The notes under the pieces: generated by a model
What the model was told of the DNA's origin: nothing
The model's database searches: none
What the model saw: only the letters and a program-made list of their open reading frames with translations
Program-made: the position numbers and the translations under genes
Shown: positions 9,023-17,438 of the stretch, piece by piece
Layout: every line of letters starts with the position of its first letter
Numbering within the stretch: the stretch's first letter is position 1
Assembly: GCF_026016445.1 (NCBI RefSeq)
Contig: NZ_CP096147.1
Span: forward strand, 1,648,501-1,712,500
Direction: 5' to 3'
DNA from: Cognatishimia activa
Lineage (GTDB): Bacteria; Pseudomonadota; Alphaproteobacteria; Rhodobacterales; Rhodobacteraceae
DNA: 64,000 bases

Positions 9023-9432
9023 TTCACAAATTTTATTTTTACCGATTACTCAAAAATACGCGCATCCAACCCATTAAAATTGAACATCTTTAACGTTCAA
9101 GTTGTGAGTTGAAAAAATATCTACATCCAATCTCCAGCTTACCGCTCGCTCACAATTCTAAGACGCTGTTGTGGTCTGGAACGGCAGCTCGGGGTGGATT
9201 CTTTATAATAACTGCCCCCGGTGGGAATTCAGCCCAGCTGTCGTTTTAGCTTTCGCTGCCAAACGAAGGGAGGGGTTCGTGCAGCTTTGTCACCGTCTCG
9301 TTTCACATCTTTGGATTCAGTCAAACGAAACGCGTCGGAGACCTTCTCAGTAACTATCATCAAAACTCGGTTCGACCATGGTCACATAGGAATGAATGGT
9401 GATCGTTCGAGCCCTTTTAAGGAGTATTGAAT

Positions 9433-11502
9433 ATGCCTGGAGGTAGACACTATCACCCACTGTTTGGTTTGCAGTCACAATGGCAGCACCAACACCAGGG
9501 TTCCCACAATTTCAATGGGAACAAAAACTACAACAAGTCAGACAATGACAACGACAATGGGAACCATAACGGAAACGGAAATGGAAACCTGAACCTAAAT
9601 GGGAACCTGAACGGAAACCATAACGGGAACGACAACGGAAACTCCAACAGCAACAGCAACACAAACACCAACAACACCAACTCTGATTCACATTCAGGTG
9701 CAGGTGCTGGCGCTCTGAGCGCAGGTTTGGGTGCAGGACTTGGCGCAGGGCTGGCAGATGCCGACTCTAACTCCAATTCCAATTCACATGCTGGAGCGAA
9801 AGCACATTCCGGATCGAAATCCCACTCCAACTCATCATCTCAATCCAAGTCCGAGGTCAGCAACAAGTCTGATGTCGACGTCGATGTGAAAATCGACCTG
9901 ACCGATTGGGAGCCAACTGATGATGACTTTGCCGACTTTGATCTGAAGGGATCAAAAATTGGCGATATCACTATGGCTGATGGCGACATGAACACCGATA
10001 TCGGTGGCGACATCCATTTGGGTGGCGTTCTGCAGAAATCTCTGGACGGTGCAGGTAATGACGTCGGCGTTGTAAACGGCATGTCAAATGCCCTGCAAGA
10101 CAACGATATCGCTGAAGACTCCACGGTTGCCAACAAAGGCAAATACTACTCGATGCAGAAAGCAGAAGGAGGCCAAGCCGACTCTGAAGAAGGCATCGAC
10201 AATGAGTCTGATGGTGGGTCCGCAGGATATGCGAAATCCGGCAGCGCGGACGGCTATGCCAAAGGCGCAGATGGCGGACACGCTCTGGGCTTTGGTGGTA
10301 AGCATTACGGCAATGATGGCGGCAAGTCTGAAGGCGACGACGGCGGCGACTCCGGCGATGCAACAGCACTGGGCGTAGGCCTTGGCGGTCTTGGCGTAGG
10401 TGTTGGCGCGAACGGCGGTACATCCGGCAAAGGCGGCAACGGTGGTGATGGCGGCAACGCAAACACCAAAGGTGGCGGCGGTGACGGCGGCGACGGCGGC
10501 AACAACGGCCACACTGGCGCGCTTGGCGCGGGTAAATCCGGCGACTCTGGTGCAATTGCAGCGGGCGTAGGCGGCGACTCCGGTGCTCTGGGTGCCGGCA
10601 AAGGCGGTAGCGCGGGCGCAGTCGGCGCTGGCCTTGGAGGCAACTCCGGCGCAGTTGGCGCAGGCCTTGGCGGTGACTCCGGTGCAATCGGTGGTGGCGT
10701 TGGCGGAGACGCAGGCGCGGCTGGTGCAGGCCTTGGCGGTGGACTTGGTTTCCTCCCCGTAGGCGCGGGCATCGGTATCGGTGATGCAGACGGTGGCAAT
10801 GGTGCAGGGTTTGCAAACTCTGACGGTGGTCACGGTGCAGGTCTTGCCAACTCAGATGGTGGCCATGGTGCAGGTCTTGGCGCAGCGGATGCCGGCAACG
10901 GCAAAGGCTATGCTGACTCCGATGGCGGTCACGGCGGTGCATTAGCTGGTTCTTCCAGCGGTGATGCTGGTGGCATTGGTATGGCCAAAGCTTACAACGG
11001 CGGCAACGACGCTGATGGTGGCGCAGGCGCAACCGGTGGTACCGGTGGAGCTGGTGGCGCAGGCGCGTCTTCTGGCGATGCAAGCGGCGGAAACGCTGGT
11101 GGTCTGGGTATGGGCCAAGGCATTGGCAAAGCCCTGGCGGCTACCGGTGATGGTGGTGCTGGTGGCGCAGGCGGCGATGCAAGCGCACACGGTGGTCACG
11201 CTGGTGATGCGAATGGTCACGGCGGTCACGCAGTTGTCTATGGCGGTAATGGCGGCATGAGCGGCCACGCGTCAGCAGACGGCGGCATGGGCGGCAAGAC
11301 CGGCGGCGCTTGGGGTTCCCATAACGGTGACGATGGTTTCGTGAATGGCTACTCGACTGCATCTGCAGACGCGGCGCTGGACAATGCAGCCTTCAACCAG
11401 AGCATCGTTCAAGGTGCAAACGTTCTGGGTAACACCGTGGACATGACTGTTGTTGGTGGTGGTTACCACTCCACCCTCATCGGTGATGACGACATGGGAT
11501 AA
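9433..11502 (+). CDS. Asn- then Gly-rich low-complexity repeat protein, candidate type I secretion substrate
   Basis: 689 residues from the ATG at 9433, eight bases after AAGGAG; an in-frame TTG at 9427 is less likely. Layout: residues 1-15 His/Gln-rich; about 20-80 almost pure Asn/Gly/His/Asp; about 80-140 Gly/Ala/Ser; about 140-200 a normal acidic segment (IDLTDWEPTDDDFADFDLKG); about 250-640 dominated by Gly, Ala, Asp and Ser, including tandem 11-residue units such as NSGAVGAGLGG and 13-residue units with SDGGHGAGL; then a non-repetitive C terminus containing NQSIVQGANVLGNTVDM. There is no Sec signal peptide. An ordered C-terminal tail and no N-terminal signal, directly upstream of ABC/HlyD genes, is what type I substrates show. 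Canonical RTX nonapeptides are absent. Likely a structural extracellular protein; function is inferred. Confidence 0.75.
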   Translation: MPGGRHYHPLFGLQSQWQHQHQGSHNFNGNKNYNKSDNDNDNGNHNGNGNGNLNLNGNLNGNHNGNDNGNSNSNSNTNTNNTNSDSHSGAGAGALSAGLGAGLGAGLADADSNSNSNSHAGAKAHSGSKSHSNSSSQSKSEVSNKSDVDVDVKIDLTDWEPTDDDFADFDLKGSKIGDITMADGDMNTDIGGDIHLGGVLQKSLDGAGNDVGVVNGMSNALQDNDIAEDSTVANKGKYYSMQKAEGGQADSEEGIDNESDGGSAGYAKSGSADGYAKGADGGHALGFGGKHYGNDGGKSEGDDGGDSGDATALGVGLGGLGVGVGANGGTSGKGGNGGDGGNANTKGGGGDGGDGGNNGHTGALGAGKSGDSGAIAAGVGGDSGALGAGKGGSAGAVGAGLGGNSGAVGAGLGGDSGAIGGGVGGDAGAAGAGLGGGLGFLPVGAGIGIGDADGGNGAGFANSDGGHGAGLANSDGGHGAGLGAADAGNGKGYADSDGGHGGALAGSSSGDAGGIGMAKAYNGGNDADGGAGATGGTGGAGGAGASSGDASGGNAGGLGMGQGIGKALAATGDGGAGGAGGDASAHGGHAGDANGHGGHAVVYGGNGGMSGHASADGGMGGKTGGAWGSHNGDDGFVNGYSTASADAALDNAAFNQSIVQGANVLGNTVDMTVVGGGYHSTLIGDDDMG

Positions 11503-11522
11503 GCCCAGCGGCTTAAGCAACC

Positions 11523-11606
11523 GATCTGCGCGGCGTTTGTCGCGCAGGTCCAACAAAGGAATTTCAAGGCGAGCAGAGTTTTATGTGGAGGACGGATAGC
11601 CCGTCC
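11523..11606 (+). other. Two hairpins between the Gly-rich gene and the next gene
   Basis: CTGCGCG (11526-11532) pairs with CGCGCAG (11541-11547), extendable to a 10-bp stem with one G-U pair, and GGACGG (11590-11595) pairs with CCGTCC (11601-11606). Neither has a long T run, so they look like partial terminators or RNA-stability elements that would lower expression of the downstream secretion genes relative to the substrate gene. Confidence 0.45.
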
Positions 11607-11628
11607 ATTTTGACCGAGGGCCAGCGTT

Positions 11629-12585
11629 ATGCTTGACGACAAGACGGAAATGATCGCCCACTTCATCGGTATTTTCGAACTTAAAACCGAAGAAGCGCGC
11701 ATGAAGGTTCAATACCAGGAATTTGCCGCGCAGATCGCTGAAAACCCGGATCTTGGTCAGCTCTTTAATATCACAATCCATATGACCAGTGGCTATGGCC
11801 TAGGTGGCTTTATGCCAGATATGAAATGGCCGCTTTCCTTTGTGTCCGTTCCGGTGAGTGACTTTTCCGTTCTTATTCCGGGTGCATTTGGATTTGTACC
11901 ATTCGGACTGCCGACATTCTTTGATGACATATTCGACAGTTTCCCTGGGGCGCCCAGCGCGAGCAAAACGGTCTTTTCGATCCCCCTGCCCTCCCAAATG
12001 GCAACGGTGACGGTTCAGGCCAACTACCTCGAAGACTTTGACGTTCTAAACACCTATGAAGGCAATGCAGAATTTATCAACGCTGCAGCCTATAACAGCG
12101 GATTAGAGTATCTCGAAGACATCGCGCGGGATCTTCAACCACTCAGAACACCGGACCCCGCAGCAGACGAGGATGCCATTGCGCAGGCAGGTCTGGATTT
12201 GTCTGAGGACATCAAGGCGCTGGAGGAAAGTGGCGTTGAGAGCAATGTGGAAGGTGCCGAGATTTACGCGGCCTTCAACGGCGATATCAATGAATTCACA
12301 GTGAACGGTGAAAGCGCTGAAGAGATGCCGGAACTGGCGGAACACAGCCATCGTTTCGCGAAGTCCGAAGAAGAGGACGAGGAAGAAGAAACCAATGAAG
12401 CAAAGTCTGTCTCTGGCGAAGTCCTAACCGACGAAGACGCTGAAGAGAACAGTCACGAAGCCAGCACTGGTGGCAATTTGCTTCTAAATGAAAGCTACAT
12501 CGCCACAAATTGGCTGGATGCTCCGGTCTTTACCGTGATGGGCAAAGTTGTATCCGCAGACGTGATCTCTCAAGTGAACGTTTAG
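11629..12585 (+). CDS. N-terminal part of the interrupted type I secretion-associated protein
   Basis: 318 residues up to the TAG. ATG follows GAGGG by eight bases. No Sec signal peptide. The N-terminal 190 residues (MLDDKTEMIAHFIGIFELKT onward) form an apparently globular domain with several hydrophobic segments around residues 50-115; residues 240-275 are a very acidic linker (SEEEDEEEETNEA). The end enters the first copy of the 21-residue repeat. It lies between the Gly-rich gene and the ABC transporter gene. If translated alone it would lose the repeat-rich C terminus that should hold any type I export signal. Confidence 0.7.
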   Translation: MLDDKTEMIAHFIGIFELKTEEARMKVQYQEFAAQIAENPDLGQLFNITIHMTSGYGLGGFMPDMKWPLSFVSVPVSDFSVLIPGAFGFVPFGLPTFFDDIFDSFPGAPSASKTVFSIPLPSQMATVTVQANYLEDFDVLNTYEGNAEFINAAAYNSGLEYLEDIARDLQPLRTPDPAADEDAIAQAGLDLSEDIKALEESGVESNVEGAEIYAAFNGDINEFTVNGESAEEMPELAEHSHRFAKSEEEDEEEETNEAKSVSGEVLTDEDAEENSHEASTGGNLLLNESYIATNWLDAPVFTVMGKVVSADVISQVNV

Positions 12586-12597
12586 AGTGATGTCGAC

Positions 12598-13623
12598 ATG
12601 CTGAACGGCGCGCTGCATCACGATGAAAATGGCACAAACACCTATAATGCTGCGCATTTTGAACAGATATCCACGGCGATTGAGAACACTGACGAGGACG
12701 CAGAAGAAGGCGAAGCAACACCTCCGGGCAACGGCCCAGAGAACACGGTTGTGGTCACGCTGGAAGGCAATCTTTTAAACTACAACTACGTGAAGCAGTT
12801 CAACTTTGCCAATGATGGCGACATCATGAGCGTGGGCTTCTCCGCCAATGAAACCATGATCCAGATGGGAAATAACTCATTGGTGAATGCGACCAGTATT
12901 CTTGGGCTTGGGTTCTACTATGATTTGATCATTGTTGATGGCGACATCATAGACCTAGCATATTTGTCTCAGACGAACGTTCTGCTGGACAGCGACAAAG
13001 TCAATTATAAGGGTGATTTCGCTGGCAAGATGAGCACCTCCGACAACGTGCTCTTTAACTGGGGTAAGATCAAACACCTCGGTATCGATCACCACAAGGA
13101 GATGAACGAGGCCTACGGCGAAGTTGCTTCCTCATTCATGGCCGGCAAAGGCAAACTTGGCAGTATTTCAAAGGATTCAGTTTTCGCAGATACTGATCTG
13201 CTGAAAGTCCTGCACATTAAAGGCAGTATTTTGGATGTGCAGATCATCGAGCAATTCAACGTCTTAGGGGATGGCGATCAGGTCGAAATGGCCCAACAGA
13301 CTCTGGCAAGCGCCGAAGGCGCAGACGTGTCTTTGATCACAGGTCAAAACGAATTGCTTAATCTGGCGTCCATTACAGACGCCGGTATGGATTCAACCAT
13401 TTACACCAACGAAGGCGCCTATACCGACGCCTTCCTCTATCAGGCGGACTTCGTTTCTGAAGAAGATCCACTGGTCCTGGCAGCTTCAGACACGCTGGCA
13501 GGCGAAGCATTCCTATTCCTGGCCGATGGCATTTTGGAAGGGGAAGCTCCGGAAGACGGCGGCGTCAATGCGCCAGCGCCATCCGAGACAGCCGTGGATG
13601 TGATGCAGACGGTTCTGGCCTGA
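12598..13623 (+). CDS. C-terminal part of the interrupted type I secretion-associated protein
   Basis: 341 codons from the ATG at 12598, which has no convincing ribosome site. Contains an acidic linker (residues 30-45), three complete copies of the repeat built on GxIIDxxxIxQxNVLxDxD, spaced roughly 50-100 residues apart, and an acidic, Ala-rich C terminus ending in VDVMQTVLA. The hydrophobic C-terminal ending and lack of Sec signal fit an ABC-exported protein. The TTG-started ABC gene follows 21 bases after the stop. Independent translation is doubtful; the fragment is best read as the continuation of the upstream frame. Confidence 0.65.
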   Translation: MLNGALHHDENGTNTYNAAHFEQISTAIENTDEDAEEGEATPPGNGPENTVVVTLEGNLLNYNYVKQFNFANDGDIMSVGFSANETMIQMGNNSLVNATSILGLGFYYDLIIVDGDIIDLAYLSQTNVLLDSDKVNYKGDFAGKMSTSDNVLFNWGKIKHLGIDHHKEMNEAYGEVASSFMAGKGKLGSISKDSVFADTDLLKVLHIKGSILDVQIIEQFNVLGDGDQVEMAQQTLASAEGADVSLITGQNELLNLASITDAGMDSTIYTNEGAYTDAFLYQADFVSEEDPLVLAASDTLAGEAFLFLADGILEGEAPEDGGVNAPAPSETAVDVMQTVLA

Positions 13624-13644
13624 TTTTATTAAGGGGGCACTACT

Positions 13645-15687
13645 TTGAAAGATTATGACACCGGGAAAGGTCATCCACGCGATGTGGGCACTTCGGAAGA
13701 AAACCCGCAGGCGTCAGATGACACGACACTAGACGATCCAATTGAAGCCAAGGCTGGCAATGACCCTGCCCAAGATCGGGTGGGAGATGACGATGACGTC
13801 GAATTCGTCTCCTACCGTGGGGCTGTGGATCAATTGCTGGGCAAAGATGACAACAAAAAGCCCCCGAAACCACCGGCAAAACGCAAGGGCGGCGGTGGTG
13901 GCGGCGGAGGCAAGAACGGCTTTCATACCCGTTTGGGGCCAAATGATTTCTCAAGAGGTCTGGAGCTTGGCCTAAAGGCCATCCGCAAAAACCTGTTGTT
14001 GGTAATCACTTTCACCTGTGCGACCAACCTTTTGATCCTCGCAATCCCTGTCTATCTGTTCCAGATTTCAGACCGCGTTCTGACCAGCCGGTCCGTAGAT
14101 ACGTTGATCATGCTGACAGCCGTCATCGTTGGCGCTGTGCTAATTCAAGCAACGCTAGACGCAGTTCGACGGTTTGTCCTGATGCGCACCGCTGTGGAAG
14201 TGGCCGCACAACTCGGCAACCCAATTCTCAGCGCGGCCGCGCGTGCTTCACTCAACAGTAATGGCAGGGAATATCAGGTCCTTGGGGATTTGCAGCAGCT
14301 TCGAGGTTTCCTCGTCTCAGGTACCCTGCTGTCCTTTCTGGATGTGCCATTCACGCCATTTTTCATACTTGCCATCTATCTGGTTCACCCCCAGCTTGGG
14401 ATGATTGTTATGGTCACGGCTTTGATTTTGTTTCTGATTGCTATGATCAACCAACGGATCACTTCGCGAAGCTTTGCCGAAGCCAACCAACATCAATCAA
14501 AAGCAAACCTGCATCTGGATTCCATGTCTCGCAATAGCCAGATCATCAACGCCTTGGCGATGATCCCAGAGGCGGTGAATATCTGGGGTCGCGATACGGC
14601 ACGGTCGTTAAAATCTCAGGTCAAAGCACAAGATCGCAATATCATCACGGCCGCATGTTCACGTGCGGTCCGCCTGCTCACACAGATTGGCATGCTCGGC
14701 TGGGGTGCTTCGCTTGCCATTGCCGGAGAAATCACGGGCGGGATGGTCATCGCCGCATCCATTATCGCAGGCCGTGCATTAGCACCGGTTGAAGGCGCGA
14801 TTGAAGGGTGGAACCACTTCCTACTTTCCAAATCAGCCTACGGGCGGATTTCTGCCCTGCTCAAAGGGTCGCCGTTGAACAAAGATCGTCTGATCCTGCC
14901 AAACCCCGAAGGGCGACTTGATGTCGAACGTCTCCTCTTTGTGCCTCAGGGGACAAAACGGGTGGTGCTCAACGGGTTAAGTTTCACTCTAACTCCGGGT
15001 GAAAGCCTGGCCATCATCGGCAATTCCGGAGCGGGTAAGACCACGTTAGGGAAAATGCTTGTTGGATCTATCCTGCCGACCTCAGGTGCGGTGCGCATGG
15101 ATTTGATGGACTTGCGCAATTGGGATCAACGTCAGCTTGGCACAAACGTCGGGTATCTTCCGCAGGACGTGCAGCTCTTTCCGGGTACAATCAAACAAAA
15201 CATCGCGCGGATGCGCGAGGACGCGACCGACGAGCAAATTCACAAAGCCGCGGTTCTGGCAGATGTGCACGAAATGATCGCGAGTTTCCCGGAAGGCTAT
15301 GAGACCGTGGTCGCAGCCGACGGCACCCCACTTTCCGGGGGGCAAAAACAACGGATCGCTCTCGCGCGGGCCTTCTTTGGCGATCCAAGGTTGGTGGTTT
15401 TGGATGAACCCAATTCTAACCTTGATACCGCAGGCGATCACGCTCTGGCCCGCGCCATGGGGCACGCCAAAGAAAACGGTATGACCGTTGTGGTGATTAC
15501 TCAAAAGCCTTCTCTACTGGGTTCCGTCGAAAAGATCATGCTCATGGCCGAAGGCAATATCGCCATGTTCGGCTTCCGTCAGCAGGTTCTGGAGGCGTTG
15601 GAACAACGTCGGCGCGGTCGACAGCAACAACATCAAGCACCCGGTCCACAGCAAAATCCAAACCTCAACGGCCCGGCGCCAGCATAA
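13645..15687 (+). CDS. Type I secretion ABC transporter (PrtD family) with N-terminal extension and atypical H-loop
   Basis: 680 residues; start TTG seven bases after AAGGGGG. Residues 1-100 are an extra, disordered acidic segment ending in a basic run and eight consecutive Gly. Then come a six-helix ABC transporter membrane domain (about 110-370) and a nucleotide-binding domain with Walker A IIGNSGAGKTT (about 455), signature LSGGQKQRIALARA, Walker B LVVLDEPNSNLD with the catalytic Glu. The switch position reads VVVITQKPSLL: Gln replaces the usual H-loop His of the family (the second paralogue has THRP). The protein would energise export of the upstream substrates across the inner membrane. 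The 12-base gap to the HlyD gene indicates an operon. Reduced ATPase or heterodimer formation is possible. Confidence 0.9.
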   Translation: MKDYDTGKGHPRDVGTSEENPQASDDTTLDDPIEAKAGNDPAQDRVGDDDDVEFVSYRGAVDQLLGKDDNKKPPKPPAKRKGGGGGGGGKNGFHTRLGPNDFSRGLELGLKAIRKNLLLVITFTCATNLLILAIPVYLFQISDRVLTSRSVDTLIMLTAVIVGAVLIQATLDAVRRFVLMRTAVEVAAQLGNPILSAAARASLNSNGREYQVLGDLQQLRGFLVSGTLLSFLDVPFTPFFILAIYLVHPQLGMIVMVTALILFLIAMINQRITSRSFAEANQHQSKANLHLDSMSRNSQIINALAMIPEAVNIWGRDTARSLKSQVKAQDRNIITAACSRAVRLLTQIGMLGWGASLAIAGEITGGMVIAASIIAGRALAPVEGAIEGWNHFLLSKSAYGRISALLKGSPLNKDRLILPNPEGRLDVERLLFVPQGTKRVVLNGLSFTLTPGESLAIIGNSGAGKTTLGKMLVGSILPTSGAVRMDLMDLRNWDQRQLGTNVGYLPQDVQLFPGTIKQNIARMREDATDEQIHKAAVLADVHEMIASFPEGYETVVAADGTPLSGGQKQRIALARAFFGDPRLVVLDEPNSNLDTAGDHALARAMGHAKENGMTVVVITQKPSLLGSVEKIMLMAEGNIAMFGFRQQVLEALEQRRRGRQQQHQAPGPQQNPNLNGPAPA

Positions 15688-15698
15688 GGGGATAGAAC

Positions 15699-17060
15699 AT
15701 GACACTTTTAGACGCCCCATATGATCCTTACGAAGAAGAACCGTCTCAGGAATGGTATTCCGAAGTTCCACGCCAGATCTGGAAAATCGGGCTGTTTGGT
15801 ATCCTCCTGATGGTCGGAACCCTTGGGGGTTTTGGTTACTGGGCCTTTAGCGCTCCTTTGGCGGCAGCCGTTGTCTCTCAAGGCAGCTTTGTTGCCACAG
15901 GCCGCAACAAGATCGTGCAGCACTTTGAAGGTGGCATTATCGACCAAATTGTAGTCGGTGAAGGCGATTTTGTGACGGCTGGCGCTACGCTTATCACACT
16001 TGATACAACTGCCTCACAAACCCGGCTTAAAGAGCTTACGCTGCGCAGCGCAAGGCTTGAAGCCATGGTGTCGCGTTTCCGCGCGGAATACTCTGGCATT
16101 GGAGATCTGCGCTTTGCCGCCGGCCTGAAACTTCAGGCTGAAGAAAACGACGACCTACTGCAAATTCTGAATAGCCAGATGGAAAGCTTTGTTTTGTCAC
16201 GTGACAAGATGAAGAATGAACTCGAACTGCTGGACGCCAACATCACCGCGCAAGAGGTGCGCAAATGGGGGTACGCAGAACAGAAATCTTCACTGGAACT
16301 GCAGATTGCCTTGCTTGAAGAAGACTTCACTTCGAAAAGCAAACTCTTTGAAAGCGGGCTCACCCGGAAAACTGAAATCAACTCGCTTCGCCGATCCATT
16401 GTGGATGCCAAAGGACAAATCGCGCGCCTCGCTGCAGAAGTTGGCGAGAGTGAATCCATGATCGATAAATACCAGAAGCAGGCCATTCAGACGGAGCACG
16501 CCTATAAGGAAGCGGCTTTGGATGAATTGAATGCCGCGCAGGCAGAGCTTGATAGTGTTCGGGAACAAATACTTCAGGCTCAAGATGTGTTGCGCCGCAC
16601 CGAGATTGTCGCGCCGGTCTCCGGCACCGTTGTGCGGATGAATTACCACACCTCTGGTGGTGTGATTAAAGGTGGTCAGGAAATCGCAGAGATCATTCCG
16701 CAAGATGCGCCTCTGATCATAGAAACGCTGATCCCAAGAAATGACATCGACAGTGTGCAACTGGGCCAACACGCCTTTATTCGCCTGTCAGCTTTGAACC
16801 AGCGCACTACTCCGGTTTTGGATGGCGAGGTGATCTATGTTTCAGCAGATTCAATCCACAACACCTCTGACAAGAACAACCCAGAAGTCTACGTGGCGCG
16901 TGTGAACCTCGCGAATTCAAGCATCGGACAGGTTCCGGGATTTGTCCCAACTCCCGGCATGCCTGCCGAGATCCTTATCACAACGCAGGAACGCACGTTT
17001 TTTCAATATCTGACGAAGCCAATCGTCGACTCGATGAGCCGAGCATTCCGAGAAGATTGA
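15699..17060 (+). CDS. Type I secretion periplasmic adaptor, HlyD/PrtE family
   Basis: 453 residues, normal for the family. Cytoplasmic N terminus (about 30 residues), one membrane helix (IGLFGILLMVGTLGGFGYWA), then a first lipoyl half with FEGGIIDQIVVGEGDFV, a long alpha-helical coiled hairpin (about 110-300) and the second half with PVSGTVVRMNYHTSGGVI and a beta-barrel region ending in LPGMP-like TPGMPAEILI. This is the standard membrane-fusion adaptor that links the ABC protein to a TolC-type channel. ATG follows AAGGGGA. It pairs with the ABC gene immediately upstream; the outer-membrane partner is probably the NodT-type lipoprotein on the opposite strand. Confidence 0.92.
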   Translation: MTLLDAPYDPYEEEPSQEWYSEVPRQIWKIGLFGILLMVGTLGGFGYWAFSAPLAAAVVSQGSFVATGRNKIVQHFEGGIIDQIVVGEGDFVTAGATLITLDTTASQTRLKELTLRSARLEAMVSRFRAEYSGIGDLRFAAGLKLQAEENDDLLQILNSQMESFVLSRDKMKNELELLDANITAQEVRKWGYAEQKSSLELQIALLEEDFTSKSKLFESGLTRKTEINSLRRSIVDAKGQIARLAAEVGESESMIDKYQKQAIQTEHAYKEAALDELNAAQAELDSVREQILQAQDVLRRTEIVAPVSGTVVRMNYHTSGGVIKGGQEIAEIIPQDAPLIIETLIPRNDIDSVQLGQHAFIRLSALNQRTTPVLDGEVIYVSADSIHNTSDKNNPEVYVARVNLANSSIGQVPGFVPTPGMPAEILITTQERTFFQYLTKPIVDSMSRAFRED

Positions 17061-17438
17061 TCTGAAAACGTGAGTGGCGAATTTGAATTGGCGGATTGCA
17101 ACGTGAATTAGCGATGCGGCTCTCAGTTCATGCCATTATCAATTCGTTAGTCGTCAACCATCTTCTGTGTCGATCGATTTGCATCCGTCGCCCCGCCGAC
17201 AAAACCCATGTTTCCTAGAAGTTCATTAACTCGACATTGAAACGACCTGACGCGAGCCGGTGCTTGCAGCAGGCACTCCATCATGGCCCGAAAGAATACT
17301 TCAAAGACAGATGCTTAGACCAGTCTCTAAAACTCAATCGCGAAATTGACCGACTTTTTAACCATTTTGCCTCCAAACTATTTTGCCGCTCAGTTTTGCG
17401 GCCCAGCGATTTAAAAATTCACAAATTGAGTTTCCAAG
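17061..17438. other. 378-base gap between the two ABC/HlyD units
   Basis: No convincing gene, terminator or palindrome is seen. The region is more AT-rich than its flanks. A short open frame at 17237-17449 overlaps the next start codon, has no ribosome site and no recognisable protein character. The gap probably holds the promoter of the second ABC/HlyD pair. Confidence 0.4.

Larger units (their letters stand above)
8707..9432. other. 726-base AT-rich regulatory gap between luxR-type gene and secretion locus
   Basis: No convincing gene is present. The left part carries four same-strand matches to a DnaA-box-like 9-mer: TTATCCCCA at 8799-8807, TTATCCACA at 8940-8948, TTATCCCCA at 8951-8959 and TTATCCAAA at 8983-8991. 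Next to them are an 8-bp-arm palindrome (9004-9022) and a very AT-rich stretch to about 9060. A 6-bp inverted repeat TTGAAC/GTTCAA lies at 9080-9100. A TATAAT hexamer at 9204-9209 is a possible -10 element for the secretion locus, though I see no good -35 at the right distance. AAGGAG at 9419-9424 is the ribosome site of the Gly-rich gene. Confidence 0.55.
11629..13623 (+). pseudogene. Single repeat protein gene (about 664 codons) interrupted by an in-frame TAG at 12583-12585
   Basis: The two open frames 11629-12585 and 12598-13623 are in the same reading frame and separated only by one TAG plus four sense codons. A 21-residue repeat occurs four times across them: GKVVSADVISQVNV-stop-SDVDML spanning the stop, then GNLLNYNYVKQFNF plus ANDGDIM, GDIIDLAYLSQTNV plus LLDSDKV, and GSILDVQIIEQFNV plus LGDGDQV. 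The stop falls at repeat position 15, where the other copies have Ala, Leu and Leu. A single T to A change of TTG (Leu) or G to A of TGG (Trp) would give TAG. The second frame has no good ribosome site before its ATG. Conclusion: one gene broken by a nonsense codon, a sequencing error, or an amber readthrough site. Confidence 0.75.

Noticed and set aside
8707..9432. Chromosomal origin of replication
   Set aside because: DnaA-box-like sites are present, but no dnaA, parAB, hemE or other origin-linked genes lie nearby; kept only as a finding to test.
9971..11083. Long open frames on the minus strand opposite the Gly-rich gene (up to 370 codons), full of Arg/His/Gln or Pro/Ala
   Set aside because: They mirror the GGC/GGT/GAC repeat codons of the real gene, have no ribosome site and no protein-like composition.
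10500..11300. CRISPR-like or tandem DNA repeat array
   Set aside because: The periodicity comes from codons of the protein repeats; units vary in length and there are no spacers of constant size.
9433..11502. RTX nonapeptide toxin/adhesin
   Set aside because: The Gly/Asp-rich units do not follow the GGxGxDxUx pattern; only scattered GGDGG occurrences are seen.
12583..12585. Programmed pyrrolysine at the TAG
   Set aside because: Pyrrolysine machinery is not known from this bacterial group and no pyl genes are in the window; nonsense mutation or simple readthrough is more likely.
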